From Sedimentibacter sp. MB35-C1 (GTDB lineage: Bacteria; Bacillota; Clostridia; Tissierellales; Sedimentibacteraceae), in contig NZ_CP133188.1 of the NCBI RefSeq assembly GCF_030913635.1, forward strand, positions 3,224,001-3,288,000: DNA of 64,000 nucleotides, in the 5' to 3' direction. The translations under genes and the position numbers were made by a program. How positions within the stretch are numbered: position 1 is the stretch's first letter; every line of letters starts with the position of its first letter. The notes under the pieces were generated by a model that did not search any database, was not told the origin of the DNA, and saw only the letters and a list, made by a program, of their open reading frames with translations. Below are positions 34,170 through 43,139 of this stretch, one piece after another.

Positions 34170-34673
34170 TCACCACCATTTCAGGTTGCCGAATCCAAAC
34201 AAATTCTGCTGCTCTGGCTCGGGTTCACTTTCCATAAGCTGTTCGGTATAGTCTATTGCCTGTTCCAAAATAGCAGGGTCAAACCCTGCACTTTTATATC
34301 CTTCGAGGATGGTATTGTAATAATAATCAGACGGATAGCCCAGACGGTGCCCCGGAGTCATAATGTAAACCATGGCAGGAATAGTTTTTTCGTCCAGTAT
34401 AAGCTCCATGGTTTCTTTTTCATAAAACCTTGGAAACCCTTCGTAGATATCAAGTGCTTTTTCATCATCCGGCCTGATTTTCCAAAGTAAAACAGGGACA
34501 AAACTTCCCACACAAGGTTCAATGGTAGCTACCGCACCATGACCGCTGCCTCTAAAAACAAGGGCATAATCTTTGATTTCAGATGTTCCTACCACCTTGG
34601 CGGTAGGACACCTTTTTGCCATTTGAGGCAGATTAAGATTGCTGCCGTAGGCAATATATAGTTTGTTTTCCAT
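34170..34673 (-). CDS. Gamma-glutamylcyclotransferase (AIG2-like)
   Basis: The ATG at 34673 (MENKLYIAYGSNL) has GAGGGAG upstream. The 167-residue product has the GGCT signature YGSNL at its start and the likely catalytic Glu in LDIYEGFPRFYEKE. Such enzymes cleave gamma-glutamyl amines by cyclisation. It follows directly after an amidoligase gene (10-bp gap), a pairing described for amidoligases and proposed to make and unmake gamma-glutamyl or isopeptide links. Length and fold fit a single-domain enzyme. Confidence 0.85.
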   Translation of the reverse strand: MENKLYIAYGSNLNLPQMAKRCPTAKVVGTSEIKDYALVFRGSGHGAVATIEPCVGSFVPVLLWKIRPDDEKALDIYEGFPRFYEKETMELILDEKTIPAMVYIMTPGHRLGYPSDYYYNTILEGYKSAGFDPAILEQAIDYTEQLMESEPEPEQQNLFGFGNLKWW

Positions 34674-34683
34674 AAGCACTCCC

Positions 34684-35721
34684 TCACATCGACATAGTAA
34701 AAGCGGGGGATTCCTCATCCTCCGCTTCCAAAACAATTTCTTCAGTTGGTTGTTGTTCTGCTTCTTCTGCCTGCACCCTTTCCGCTTCACGCTTTTCTCT
34801 CAGTCTTTCCTTTTGCCTTTCCGCTTGGGCAGGGTCTTTCCATGCAATGCAGCCCTCAAGATGATCCAGCAGATGTTTTCGGGCTGTTTTAAATTCATCA
34901 CCTATCAAACCAAGACGCAAAAGCCATACACGAAAAGTATATTTTTCATTGGTTGATTCTGTTTTAATCGGACTTGTCGAACGCTGATTAAGAGCCTGTG
35001 CTGTGATTGCAAGGCAGAATTGAACATAGGCTTTAATTTTACCGGCATGCAAATCACCGTTAAAGGCACGGAATTCAACCGTGCCTTTTTGAAATACACT
35101 ATGCAAATTAAGACAGCGATAGCGGCTGGAATGATAATGTTCCCGGCTGCCATCGCCTCCGTTATACCAAATACTTTTAAGTTTTTCTAAAGTAGCCGGT
35201 TTTTTACGATTAATCTGTTCTAAAAAGATTGGATCAATTTTCTGGCAGTAGCTGGTTTCTCTGCCCCTTGAAACTTTAAGTGCCTTATAGATCATGTCTT
35301 CTTTTGCAGCCATGATATTGACAAGATTGCGAAGCTTAGGGGCTTCAAAAGGAGCTGCATTGATGTGAATATGAATTCCGCAGGAGGAATTAACAAAAGC
35401 GCCTGCACCCCTTAGTTTTCGTATCATCTCCTGTACGTTTTCAATATCTTTGTACTGACAGATGGGGCTTACCAGCTCAACGCTATAGCTTCTGTCGGCA
35501 CTCACTTTTCTGCGTCCTTCTTTTCTTTGGCAGTCAATGCTGGCATCACTCATAAGCTTCCACTTTCGCCCTTCGCTGTCACGGGCATAATAAACATCGT
35601 AATAGGTGCCTTCATATTCCTTAGTCGTGCCTAAATATTCAGCAATTACCTCTGCGGCACGGCTTCTTGTAATACCGGTCATCTCAATTTCAATTCCAAA
35701 ATCCTGGCCTTGTATCTCCAT
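34684..35721 (-). CDS. Amidoligase (glutamine-synthetase-like)
   Basis: The 345-residue product has the amidoligase pattern: FGIEIEMTG near the start, SCGIHIHINA (H-x-H) in the middle, and VEFRAFNG, all ATP/metal-binding strands of the COOH-NH2 ligase fold. These enzymes join a carboxylate to an amine, for example to modify a peptide or the wall. The C-terminal 50 residues are Glu/Arg-rich and likely non-catalytic. It is paired with the GGCT gene downstream and lies within the transfer genes between VirB4 and M23. Confidence 0.9.
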   Translation of the reverse strand: MEIQGQDFGIEIEMTGITRSRAAEVIAEYLGTTKEYEGTYYDVYYARDSEGRKWKLMSDASIDCQRKEGRRKVSADRSYSVELVSPICQYKDIENVQEMIRKLRGAGAFVNSSCGIHIHINAAPFEAPKLRNLVNIMAAKEDMIYKALKVSRGRETSYCQKIDPIFLEQINRKKPATLEKLKSIWYNGGDGSREHYHSSRYRCLNLHSVFQKGTVEFRAFNGDLHAGKIKAYVQFCLAITAQALNQRSTSPIKTESTNEKYTFRVWLLRLGLIGDEFKTARKHLLDHLEGCIAWKDPAQAERQKERLREKREAERVQAEEAEQQPTEEIVLEAEDEESPAFTMSM

Positions 35722-35734
35722 TTAATCACCGCCC

Positions 35735-36214
35735 TTACCACATTCTGTGCTGGAGCGTATGGTCTTTTTCATGTGTAAGTCCTGCCGTTTCTGCAGCTGA
35801 GTTTATGAAACTGCAAAGCCTCTCCCTTCGCCAAGTATCAATTAAATGACGACCGCATTCTTCATTGAGAGCATTGATTTTTAAGACCGTATCTTTAACA
35901 CATTCAGATATAGCGGCAGGATCACCTTCCGCCAATATGAGATCATCGATATATTCGTCTAAAATTTTCTCCATCAAAGACACATCTTCCGGTGTATAAT
36001 GATAGCCCCCAGCATAAGGATTAGGATATTCTTTTCCGTCCATACAGTGCCGTAGGTTTTCTAAAATAGCAGGGCGTTCTTCATTCTCTGTCTTTTGATA
36101 TTTCTCCATAAAAGCTAAAATATCCGCTTCCCGGTCTGGAGTGTAGTGGATAAAAGACAGCATATCTTCAAGAAGCCCTGTTTTAGTCTCCTTATGATTT
36201 TTTAATCTATCCAT
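35735..36214 (-). CDS. Uncharacterised ICE protein
   Basis: The ATG at 36214 (MDRLKNHKET) has GAAGGGAG upstream; the open frame is longer but lacks a site. The 159-residue product is helical and acidic (EADILAFMEKYQKTENEERP). It lies between the amidoligase and VirB4 genes and is probably a cytoplasmic accessory protein of the element. No domain was recognised. Confidence 0.65.
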   Translation of the reverse strand: MDRLKNHKETKTGLLEDMLSFIHYTPDREADILAFMEKYQKTENEERPAILENLRHCMDGKEYPNPYAGGYHYTPEDVSLMEKILDEYIDDLILAEGDPAAISECVKDTVLKINALNEECGRHLIDTWRRERLCSFINSAAETAGLTHEKDHTLQHRMW

Positions 36215-36233
36215 TATTTTTCTCCCTTCTATA

Positions 36234-38066
36234 TTATCTTCCGCCTGCTTTACCAAACAGTTTTTCCTTGTATAAAGGGGCATGAACTGCAAGATTATAC
36301 CGCTCTATGCCACATTTATATAAACACACACCTCGCTGGGGAAAGCGAATAAGGTTGTATTCTGATTCCTCAAGCTGGAGGGAATCCATATAAAACTGCT
36401 TATCAATATTGCCTGCATTAAAGAGAAAAGCATGAGTAGGAATTGAAAACAGCGGTTTTGCCAGCTCTCTTATTCCTTCAATGTTAAAGTCCTCAAGGTT
36501 TTGTGATGCTAAAATAACCGCTGACTCTTTCTTACGGACACGCTTCATAAAGTTACGGATATATTCAATTGCAGTGAGATTGGTAAGGAACAGATACAGC
36601 TCATCGATGCTGGCGACAGTGTTACCTTCAGTTAAGAGCTTATCGCTCATGAAGGACAGAACATTAAACAAGAGAGCATTTTTTACATTTCGGCTGGCTT
36701 GCAGCAAGCCTTTAACACCAAATACAATAAAGCGGTCAGAAGTCACATTGGTATGCCCATTAAAAAACTTGCTTTCCGCACCCATGCACATCGAGTGAAG
36801 CCCCAACAGGATTTCCTGCAGCAGCTCCGCCGTATAAAGCTGATATTTGCTCTTGTCATAGCCTTTATATTCATCCTCAATCAGTTCATACAAATTGGAG
36901 AGGATGGGATAATCTTCGGCAGTCAGCTTGGCAAAATTGGTGCGGTCACTGATGTTAAACTTCTCATAGAGCTTGCCTAACATAATTTCAATGGTGTCAA
37001 TATGACGGTCATCAAAGTCTTTGTAGCAGCGGAAAAAGTCTTTAAGAAAAGATATATGCTGGCTGAGTTTTGTCCGCTGGCGAAATGCTTGTGGTGCATC
37101 TGCATCACCAAGACTGCCGCTTTCATCCCATGCCTTTGGCTCTAATGGGTTGATCATATACTGACCGGACATAAGGTCTATAAAGCACCCGCCGAGATTT
37201 TCAGCAAGCTCCACATATTCATGCTCGGGATCTAAACAGAGAACAGTTTTACCTGCTTCCAGCACATTGCAGAGAATTAATTTAAGGAGATAGCTTTTAC
37301 CCTGGCCGCTGTTACCAAGAATAAGGATGTTGGCATTAGTCTTATCATCATCCCGTTTATCGAAGTCTACGATAATATTGCTTCCGAATTTATCCCGTCC
37401 AAGATAAAAACCGCCCGGATCAGTCTTGCCGGAATAATTAAAGGGATAAAGGTTTGCTACGCTGCTGGCAGGCAAGACCCGTTCATACTGACTCCCGAAC
37501 ACATTATGTCCGGCAGGACCCACGGCAATAAAGCCCTCCCTCTGGCGGAGTATAAGCCTATCCACATTGAGCTTGCTTCGCACAAGTTCCGTAAGAACAT
37601 CGGTCTGCAATAGCTTTAGCGTATCAAGATCATGGGCAGTCAGCTCGATATATACGGCACAATGAAGAAGAGGTTCACGGTTTCTGTGCATGGCTGATAC
37701 CAATGTCACCACATCCTGTAAATTGCTCTCGGCGGTGACAGTTTGCTGCAGGTTATTGGTGCTGCTTCTATCCATGCGATTTTTATTGGCAGCGTTATGG
37801 ATGATTTTCTTTTCCTCTCCCGGAGTAACCTGCCTTGTGTAGATGCGTAGAGTTACACCGTCCTTTTCGCCTAAATGTCGCAGGATTGCCTGCTCATCTG
37901 TAGAGGTTGGATATTCACGCAGAACCCAGACACAGCGAAAAGTGTTCCCGCAAATAAAATGGTCAACATTAAATTTAATAATACCTGGGGCTATCATGTC
38001 GAGAAAATCCTTAATTTTAGCATCCTCTGCCGGTGTTACAGTTTTTTTCTTTCTGACTTTACTCAC
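36234..38066 (-). CDS. virB4: VirB4/TrsE-type conjugation ATPase
   Basis: The 610-residue product has an N-terminal CagE/VirB4-type domain, then Walker A GNSGQGKS near residue 250, Walker-B-like VLCLDPEHEY and SIDELYLFL. VirB4 proteins are hexameric ATPases that drive substrate export and pilus assembly at the membrane. GTG at 38066 is chosen because AAGGTGGG lies about 10 bp upstream; TTG codons at 38069 and 38072 are alternatives. Overlaps the preceding TrsD-like gene by 8 bp. Confidence 0.93.
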   Translation of the reverse strand: MSKVRKKKTVTPAEDAKIKDFLDMIAPGIIKFNVDHFICGNTFRCVWVLREYPTSTDEQAILRHLGEKDGVTLRIYTRQVTPGEEKKIIHNAANKNRMDRSSTNNLQQTVTAESNLQDVVTLVSAMHRNREPLLHCAVYIELTAHDLDTLKLLQTDVLTELVRSKLNVDRLILRQREGFIAVGPAGHNVFGSQYERVLPASSVANLYPFNYSGKTDPGGFYLGRDKFGSNIIVDFDKRDDDKTNANILILGNSGQGKSYLLKLILCNVLEAGKTVLCLDPEHEYVELAENLGGCFIDLMSGQYMINPLEPKAWDESGSLGDADAPQAFRQRTKLSQHISFLKDFFRCYKDFDDRHIDTIEIMLGKLYEKFNISDRTNFAKLTAEDYPILSNLYELIEDEYKGYDKSKYQLYTAELLQEILLGLHSMCMGAESKFFNGHTNVTSDRFIVFGVKGLLQASRNVKNALLFNVLSFMSDKLLTEGNTVASIDELYLFLTNLTAIEYIRNFMKRVRKKESAVILASQNLEDFNIEGIRELAKPLFSIPTHAFLFNAGNIDKQFYMDSLQLEESEYNLIRFPQRGVCLYKCGIERYNLAVHAPLYKEKLFGKAGGR

Positions 38067-38646
38067 CAACAATCACCCACCTTTCTCCATCAAAATCCTC
38101 ATATTTTTCTGTCGTGACATTCTGCTCATAATAAACACCTAAGAGACGCTTTATATCGGTTTCAGCTGCTTTTTTTGTAGTGAAACCTTGGTCTTTCAGA
38201 GATTTTTCTATACGGGAAAGGTAGGGTTGAACTTCTGATTCCTTATCGTCACGCAGGCGGATGATGATGAGAAACTCACGGGCTGTGGCCATCTGCACCT
38301 GCATGCGGTCAAGAGAAACAGCATCCTGCTGAAGGAGTTTTCGTATAACCGGGTTTTCTTCCTGTTCCATGCGGCTTCTAAGATGCGCTTTATTATCTTC
38401 AAAGTTCTCCCGGCTGTTAAGGCAAAGCATTTCAATTTCGGCGATGCCTTTTAGAACATTCATCAAAGCATATATTCTTGCGCCTACGCTGCTTTCGGAA
38501 AGCACACTGATGTTGGTGGGCTTAATCATAAAAAATACCAGTTCTCCATGACCGGTCACCAGTGCATGACTGCTGATATTTTTAATTCCCATAAGCTGCC
38601 TTGTAGATGCCTTTTCTTTAGCTTCATTTTTCTTTTTTCTGCTCAT
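38059..38646 (-). CDS. TrsD-like conjugation protein
   Basis: The ATG at 38646 (MSRKKKNEAK) is used because it overlaps the upstream stop by 4 bp. The 195-residue product is mostly cytoplasmic with a beta-rich start (GHGELVFFMIKPTNISVLSE) and a helical end rich in Arg and Glu. TrsD-type proteins next to VirB4 in staphylococcal and enterococcal systems have this size and place. It overlaps VirB4 by 8 bp. Confidence 0.72.
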   Translation of the reverse strand: MSRKKKNEAKEKASTRQLMGIKNISSHALVTGHGELVFFMIKPTNISVLSESSVGARIYALMNVLKGIAEIEMLCLNSRENFEDNKAHLRSRMEQEENPVIRKLLQQDAVSLDRMQVQMATAREFLIIIRLRDDKESEVQPYLSRIEKSLKDQGFTTKKAAETDIKRLLGVYYEQNVTTEKYEDFDGERWVIVGE

Positions 38647-38906
38647 GCACTTTCCCTCCATTCATAAAGCTGTTGTCTGCCCATGAAAAATACAGCGGCG
38701 TATCGTATAAAATCGAGAATGCTGGTATCCTCAAAGCGGATAGATAAAAAGGCATAGACTGCTGTTGCTACGATGGGCAAAAGCCATCCAAGCTGAGATA
38801 GGGCAAACACAGATATAAGGCAGCCTACACCAATAATTCCTATATCTCTAAGCTCCCACAGCCACAAAGTGGCCTTGGATTTTAAGTTATCGGGGTAAAT
38901 ATACAA
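38643..38906 (-). CDS. PrgI/VirB3-like inner-membrane protein
   Basis: The 87-residue product has two membrane segments (LWELRDIGIIGVGCLISVFALS and LLPIVATAVYAFLSI) and a short charged end, the size and layout of PrgI/TcpE/VirB3 proteins that anchor VirB4 to the channel. Its position directly before TrsD-like and VirB4 genes supports this. It overlaps the next gene by 4 bp. Confidence 0.8.
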   Translation of the reverse strand: MYIYPDNLKSKATLWLWELRDIGIIGVGCLISVFALSQLGWLLPIVATAVYAFLSIRFEDTSILDFIRYAAVFFMGRQQLYEWRESA

Positions 38907-38909
38907 GAT

Positions 38910-41051
38910 TCAATCCTCCTGTTCACTATAAATTCTTTGTAAAAAATAAGCGATACCACGGAGGACAAAGTCCACACAGGGTATCGCCACACTGTTTCCA
39001 AGTGCCTTGTACCTGGCACTGTCTGAGCCACCAGGGATATTCGTCCAGCCATCAGGAAAGCCCTGAAGCCGTTCGCATTCAAGAGGAGTAAGACGGCGAA
39101 TGAGTTTTCTATTCTTTCCGCCGGCAGTTGCTATAAGGTTTTCGCTACCTCCGCCGTTATCGCCGCCCTGCGCACGCAAGGTGGTACAGCCCTCGGAATA
39201 GTTCCCGAACTGGGATTGACCATATATCCCAAACCCATCCACAATACACTTATCTTGGCTTACATACTGGTTGCCAATGCCTTTTTCATCACCACGACAT
39301 AAAGCCCCGACCACTTTTTGATATGGCTCACATACTGAATGTCTGTCTGTAGATGTAAGGGTATAGGCAATATCTGCTTGGCATCCAAGTCCGTTCCCGC
39401 CATTTTTAGGCTGGCGACCAATTGTATTTCCTGCAATACAGATTGTTTCCTGCAGGATAGCTATACCGCCTTGGTTTTTACTGGGGTCAGGATTAGTAGT
39501 ATCAATGGTTCGGGCTATCTCTGTTTCCCTGCACCCTGAATTGGGATTTGCTGATTTCATGCTATTGGATTCCTTGGAATCAAGGGAGAACACTACAGAA
39601 TTACCGACTAAGGGAACATTGTTTCCGCCTGTCCCCATACGGGCAGCGAGTGTCGGAGCTACTCCAAGGGGACCGTTGTACCTGCCGTCCTTTGGATGAT
39701 TTTCAAACAATACAGGCTGGTTATTGCCGCTCATCCCAGCACCGGCTGTGATTGGTTGGGTGACAAGCGGTGGATGACCGCCCATGCCCGCTCTTAAAGT
39801 CGGGGTTACTTCCTCGGTGATATCCATCCGGTCACCGCCATGGTCATTTAAGCATAAGAGCGGCTCCTGGGTGACAAAGGTCTGCATCTGCATATTACGG
39901 GTTGCCAGCAATGCACCGGATACACCATGTAAATCAATTACCTCATCACGCTGATTGACATGAAAGGCACTGATTTTTTCTACATCAGTCACAAAAGTCT
40001 GCTGTTTCATGCCCGGCTGTGCCTGCAATGCCCCTGCAATATCATTTAAATCTCGCACTTCATCACGTTGATTGGCAGCAAAAGCTATTGGTGTCTGTGT
40101 AATAATACCGTTTCTGCCGGTAGACATGCCGCAATTAACACCGAGGGTTGAGGATACCTCTCCGGTGAGATCACCGTTGTAACCATCAAAACCCACAGCC
40201 TCTTTTTCTTCTGTCCGAATATACCCATGCCCGCCGCCTTGACCGCCATAAAGGGCAGGCCATGTTCCTGTTTCCTCAAAAATACGGCGACTTTGAACAT
40301 CCCATGGTGTCAGACAAGCTCCGCCTGAATCATCAGGGCTTCCTTCAGTTGCTGTGGCAGCTCCTTGCCCCGTGCCTCGGCTCTCCGCAAAATTCCCAAA
40401 CAGGCGGTCTTGCTCAAATAATATTTTGGGTGCGGTGCATCCTCCAAAATCTGCGACAAGGAAGATACGACGGCGGCGCTGGGGGACTCCCCAGTATTGA
40501 GCGTCCAGCACTCGCCAAGCCAGGCTGAATTCATTTCCCAAAAGGGCAGCCCCAGCAGATTGCCAGCGTCCGGATTCAGGTCGAGGCACATCACAGGAAT
40601 CGTACTTAATGCGGATGATCTCCTCGATAACCGCCCGGAAGTCCTCCCCCTCTGCTGAGCTGAAGGCTCCGGGTACATTTTCCCAAACGAGGTATCGAGG
40701 TCGAATAAGGTGAGTTGGCATACCTCTTTGCTCATCGGCTTCTCTCATCTCCTTTGCAATACGTGTCTGCTCCATGAATAATCCTGAGCGTTCACCTGCC
40801 AAACCACGGCGCTGGCCGGCAACAGACAGATCCTGACATGGTGAGCCGCCGCAGATAACATCAACAGGCGGCAGTGCCGCTCCATTTAGCTTTGTAATAT
40901 CCCCCACATGGAGCATATCAGGGAATCTTATTTTTGTTACTTCGATGGGAAAGGCTTCTATTTCGCTTGCCCACACAGGCGTTATACCGTTATTAACCGC
41001 CGCAAGAGGGAAGCCTCCAATCCCATCAAAGAGGCTCCCCATGGTCATCAT
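38910..41051 (-). CDS. C5-cytosine DNA methyltransferase with a large repeat-containing recognition region
   Basis: The 713-residue product has all key Dcm motifs: motif I FDGIGG, motif IV GGSPCQDLS (catalytic Cys), motif VI ENV, motif VIII GVPQRRRR, and the IX/X end with LTPLECERLQGFPDGWTNI and KALGNSVAIPC. Between motifs VIII and IX there are about 430 residues, much longer than usual. They are built from degenerate modules of about 35-45 residues, several ending in T-L-x-A or an equivalent, such as NQRDEVRDLNDIAGALQA and NQRDEVIDLHGVSGALLA. The enzyme probably protects or tunes the element's DNA in a new host. Start overlaps the upstream stop (TAATG). Confidence 0.92.
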   Translation of the reverse strand: MMTMGSLFDGIGGFPLAAVNNGITPVWASEIEAFPIEVTKIRFPDMLHVGDITKLNGAALPPVDVICGGSPCQDLSVAGQRRGLAGERSGLFMEQTRIAKEMREADEQRGMPTHLIRPRYLVWENVPGAFSSAEGEDFRAVIEEIIRIKYDSCDVPRPESGRWQSAGAALLGNEFSLAWRVLDAQYWGVPQRRRRIFLVADFGGCTAPKILFEQDRLFGNFAESRGTGQGAATATEGSPDDSGGACLTPWDVQSRRIFEETGTWPALYGGQGGGHGYIRTEEKEAVGFDGYNGDLTGEVSSTLGVNCGMSTGRNGIITQTPIAFAANQRDEVRDLNDIAGALQAQPGMKQQTFVTDVEKISAFHVNQRDEVIDLHGVSGALLATRNMQMQTFVTQEPLLCLNDHGGDRMDITEEVTPTLRAGMGGHPPLVTQPITAGAGMSGNNQPVLFENHPKDGRYNGPLGVAPTLAARMGTGGNNVPLVGNSVVFSLDSKESNSMKSANPNSGCRETEIARTIDTTNPDPSKNQGGIAILQETICIAGNTIGRQPKNGGNGLGCQADIAYTLTSTDRHSVCEPYQKVVGALCRGDEKGIGNQYVSQDKCIVDGFGIYGQSQFGNYSEGCTTLRAQGGDNGGGSENLIATAGGKNRKLIRRLTPLECERLQGFPDGWTNIPGGSDSARYKALGNSVAIPCVDFVLRGIAYFLQRIYSEQED

Positions 41052-41440
41052 TAGACCATACCAATTGCCATTGCCGGTATGGGAGCCTCGGCCTGTTTAT
41101 TACCTTTGACTTTTCCAATGACAAAGTTATTATCCTGTTCCATTACCCTGCGAATAGGAATGCCAAGCCTTTCAGCTTCTGTAATTTCTGCCATCATACC
41201 TTGGGAAATTCGATTACCATAGCACCATAATTCATCGCAGGCAGAGAGCATGGTTATTCCCATATCCAGCGCTAACTGCCGCTCCGCTGGTACAGATTCA
41301 CAGAGCAGGTTGGGATATAACAAGTGCGGCGCAAAAAAGGCGTGCCCTTGTTCCATTACATGACGGCACGCTCGTTTGGCAAACTCTGTATTCTTTTGGA
41401 CATCCCCGGTATAGGGGGATGCTACATATATAATTTTCAT
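41051..41440 (-). CDS. DUF4406-like nucleotide-processing protein
   Basis: The 129-residue product starts KIIYVASPYTG and has an Asp/Glu-rich helical middle (AERQLALDMGITMLSACDELWCYG), matching DUF4406/nucleoside deoxyribosyltransferase-like folds. These bind nucleotides and often sit beside phage and ICE DNA-modification genes. It overlaps the methyltransferase start by 1 bp, so a role in supplying or sensing nucleotides for modification is possible. Confidence 0.8.
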   Translation of the reverse strand: MKIIYVASPYTGDVQKNTEFAKRACRHVMEQGHAFFAPHLLYPNLLCESVPAERQLALDMGITMLSACDELWCYGNRISQGMMAEITEAERLGIPIRRVMEQDNNFVIGKVKGNKQAEAPIPAMAIGMV

Positions 41441-41463
41441 AGACCTTTTTCCTTTCTCTATTG

Positions 41464-42366
41464 TTATTTGGCAACTGCCTGCACGATGGTTCGGGTAGTA
41501 CTGACTGCCGCTTGAGCCGTGTAGACGGCGCTCATCATATTTGCCTTAGTACTGGTGTCAAGACCAAAAGCACCTGCAATTCTCGGCACTTCTCCTGCTG
41601 CAAGCATGAGCCCAAGTCCAAGCAAAGCGTGATCTTTTAGCACCATTAACCCGGCTGTTAGAATCGTTGCCTGTAAAAAAGTTGTAAGGCATAAGCCGAT
41701 AATCTGCTTGCACCACTGTATAAAGCCATCTATATACCCTCTTGGAACAGAGAACATATACAGGCTGCCCACTGCTATTTGAATGAGAAGAATACCGCCC
41801 CGCTTAAGGTTGGCAAGGAACACTTTTATTACAGAATAACCCATCATGATAATTATAAAGAGCAGCATGATTGGGCTTGTAATAACTGATAATCCCCCAA
41901 AGATACCGGAGCTTATGGCACTGCCTGGGTCTGGAGTGCTGCCAAGCCCTGTAATAATTTGGTTTGCTACTTCACCAAAGCTTTGGCCATAACCTGTGAT
42001 GCCTGCAGTAAGGCTGCTTTGCAGGTTGACCGATAGCTTGAACAGCTCCACCGGTACGATGGTAAATAGGGATACTGCCATAAAACCTTTAATGGCATTT
42101 AATGCAGCATCCTTGATACTACCTCTGCCGTGTTGGTATTCAATGCCGGTTTCAAAGCAGGATACCACCAAGCCTGTTCCATACAGCGCCCAAGCCAGAT
42201 AAGAAAAAAACAACACGATTGAGGCTACCCAGTTCATTTCAAACAATTCCACACCCATGTTTCCCATCTGTGAAAAGAAATCACCGAGAAATCCGATTAC
42301 CTGACCATATATCCAGTCAATAAGCTGGCTCATTACATCGCCAAGGATAAAATCCCATATAAACAA
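41464..42366 (-). CDS. VirB6/TrbL-like channel protein
   Basis: The 300-residue product has about six membrane segments and a long amphipathic C-terminus. These are the properties of TrbL/VirB6 proteins that form the inner channel. I chose the TTG at 42366 (residues LFIWDF, as M in initiator form) because GGGAGGTGA lies 7 bp upstream; the open frame starts 48 bases further 5' without a site. It sits among other transfer genes on the minus strand. Confidence 0.82.
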   Translation of the reverse strand: MFIWDFILGDVMSQLIDWIYGQVIGFLGDFFSQMGNMGVELFEMNWVASIVLFFSYLAWALYGTGLVVSCFETGIEYQHGRGSIKDAALNAIKGFMAVSLFTIVPVELFKLSVNLQSSLTAGITGYGQSFGEVANQIITGLGSTPDPGSAISSGIFGGLSVITSPIMLLFIIIMMGYSVIKVFLANLKRGGILLIQIAVGSLYMFSVPRGYIDGFIQWCKQIIGLCLTTFLQATILTAGLMVLKDHALLGLGLMLAAGEVPRIAGAFGLDTSTKANMMSAVYTAQAAVSTTRTIVQAVAK

Positions 42367-42436
42367 AAGTGAATCACCTCCCTGTAAAAAGAATAAGGAC
42401 ATACCGTTTATCACGATATGCCCCTGATTTTTGCAT

Positions 42437-42484
42437 AAAAAATGACGAGCAGTTAGCCGGTTATCGATCTTATCTGTTCGTCAT
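42437..42484 (-). terminator. Rho-independent terminator upstream of the TrbL-like gene
   Basis: Minus strand: ATGACGAACAG pairs with CTGCTCGTCAT (11 bp, one G-U pair) around a 21-base loop, followed by T6. It follows the 42529-42969 gene. Confidence 0.82.
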
Positions 42485-42528
42485 CTTTTTCAAATATTTC
42501 GAGTATGAATTTTGCTCCCATATATAGT

Positions 42529-42969
42529 TTACATGGATTGCTTCATACTAAGGCCTGCATCTTCTGTTTCTTTCTGCTGATAGTTTCGCTCCATAAAAAG
42601 CTCGGCATAGCTGTCAATCTGCTCTGATAGCAGCTCAAAATCCCTTGGTGTTGGCTGGTATACATACCATTCCGTTACACCGTTATATGCCCACGCATAC
42701 GGGATAATCCCATCACTGAAGTTGGGATTGTTTACTCTCTTCTTACCCCAAATATCCATGAATTTTAGTGTAGTGCTATCGATGGTTCCGTTGTTCTTAT
42801 CCAGTGCGGTAAGACGAATGGCCGCATAATGATCTGCATATCCCAAGGTGACAAATTGCAGTTTCAGCCTGTTGTTTTCGCCCAAGGGAATGTATAGGGC
42901 ATTGCCGATAAATTTTGCATCCTCATACCCTTCGGTGCATTTTCTTAAGTTTTGTTCAAAAAAGTTCAT
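42529..42969 (-). CDS. Uncharacterised ICE protein
   Basis: The 146-residue product is a compact beta-rich protein (FIGNALYIPLGENNRLKLQFVTLGYADHY and ITEWYVYQ-like strands) and ends in a Gln/Glu-rich tail. It is commonly found near TrbL-like genes in Clostridia ICEs. No named family is clear to me. GGAGGTTAAA lies before the ATG. Confidence 0.6.
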   Translation of the reverse strand: MNFFEQNLRKCTEGYEDAKFIGNALYIPLGENNRLKLQFVTLGYADHYAAIRLTALDKNNGTIDSTTLKFMDIWGKKRVNNPNFSDGIIPYAWAYNGVTEWYVYQPTPRDFELLSEQIDSYAELFMERNYQQKETEDAGLSMKQSM

Positions 42970-43139
42970 GTTTTAACCTCCACTGTTAATTTTTCATATT
43001 TCTAAAATCGTCGAAAGTATTCTTGCAAAATAATGTTTATATTCTTGCAGGATGTTATACTTAATCTAAGTTAGCAAAAATAGTCGAGAACTAATTTTCT
43101 GATTGCGATAAGATATAGACAGTACGAGGGGGTGAAGAG

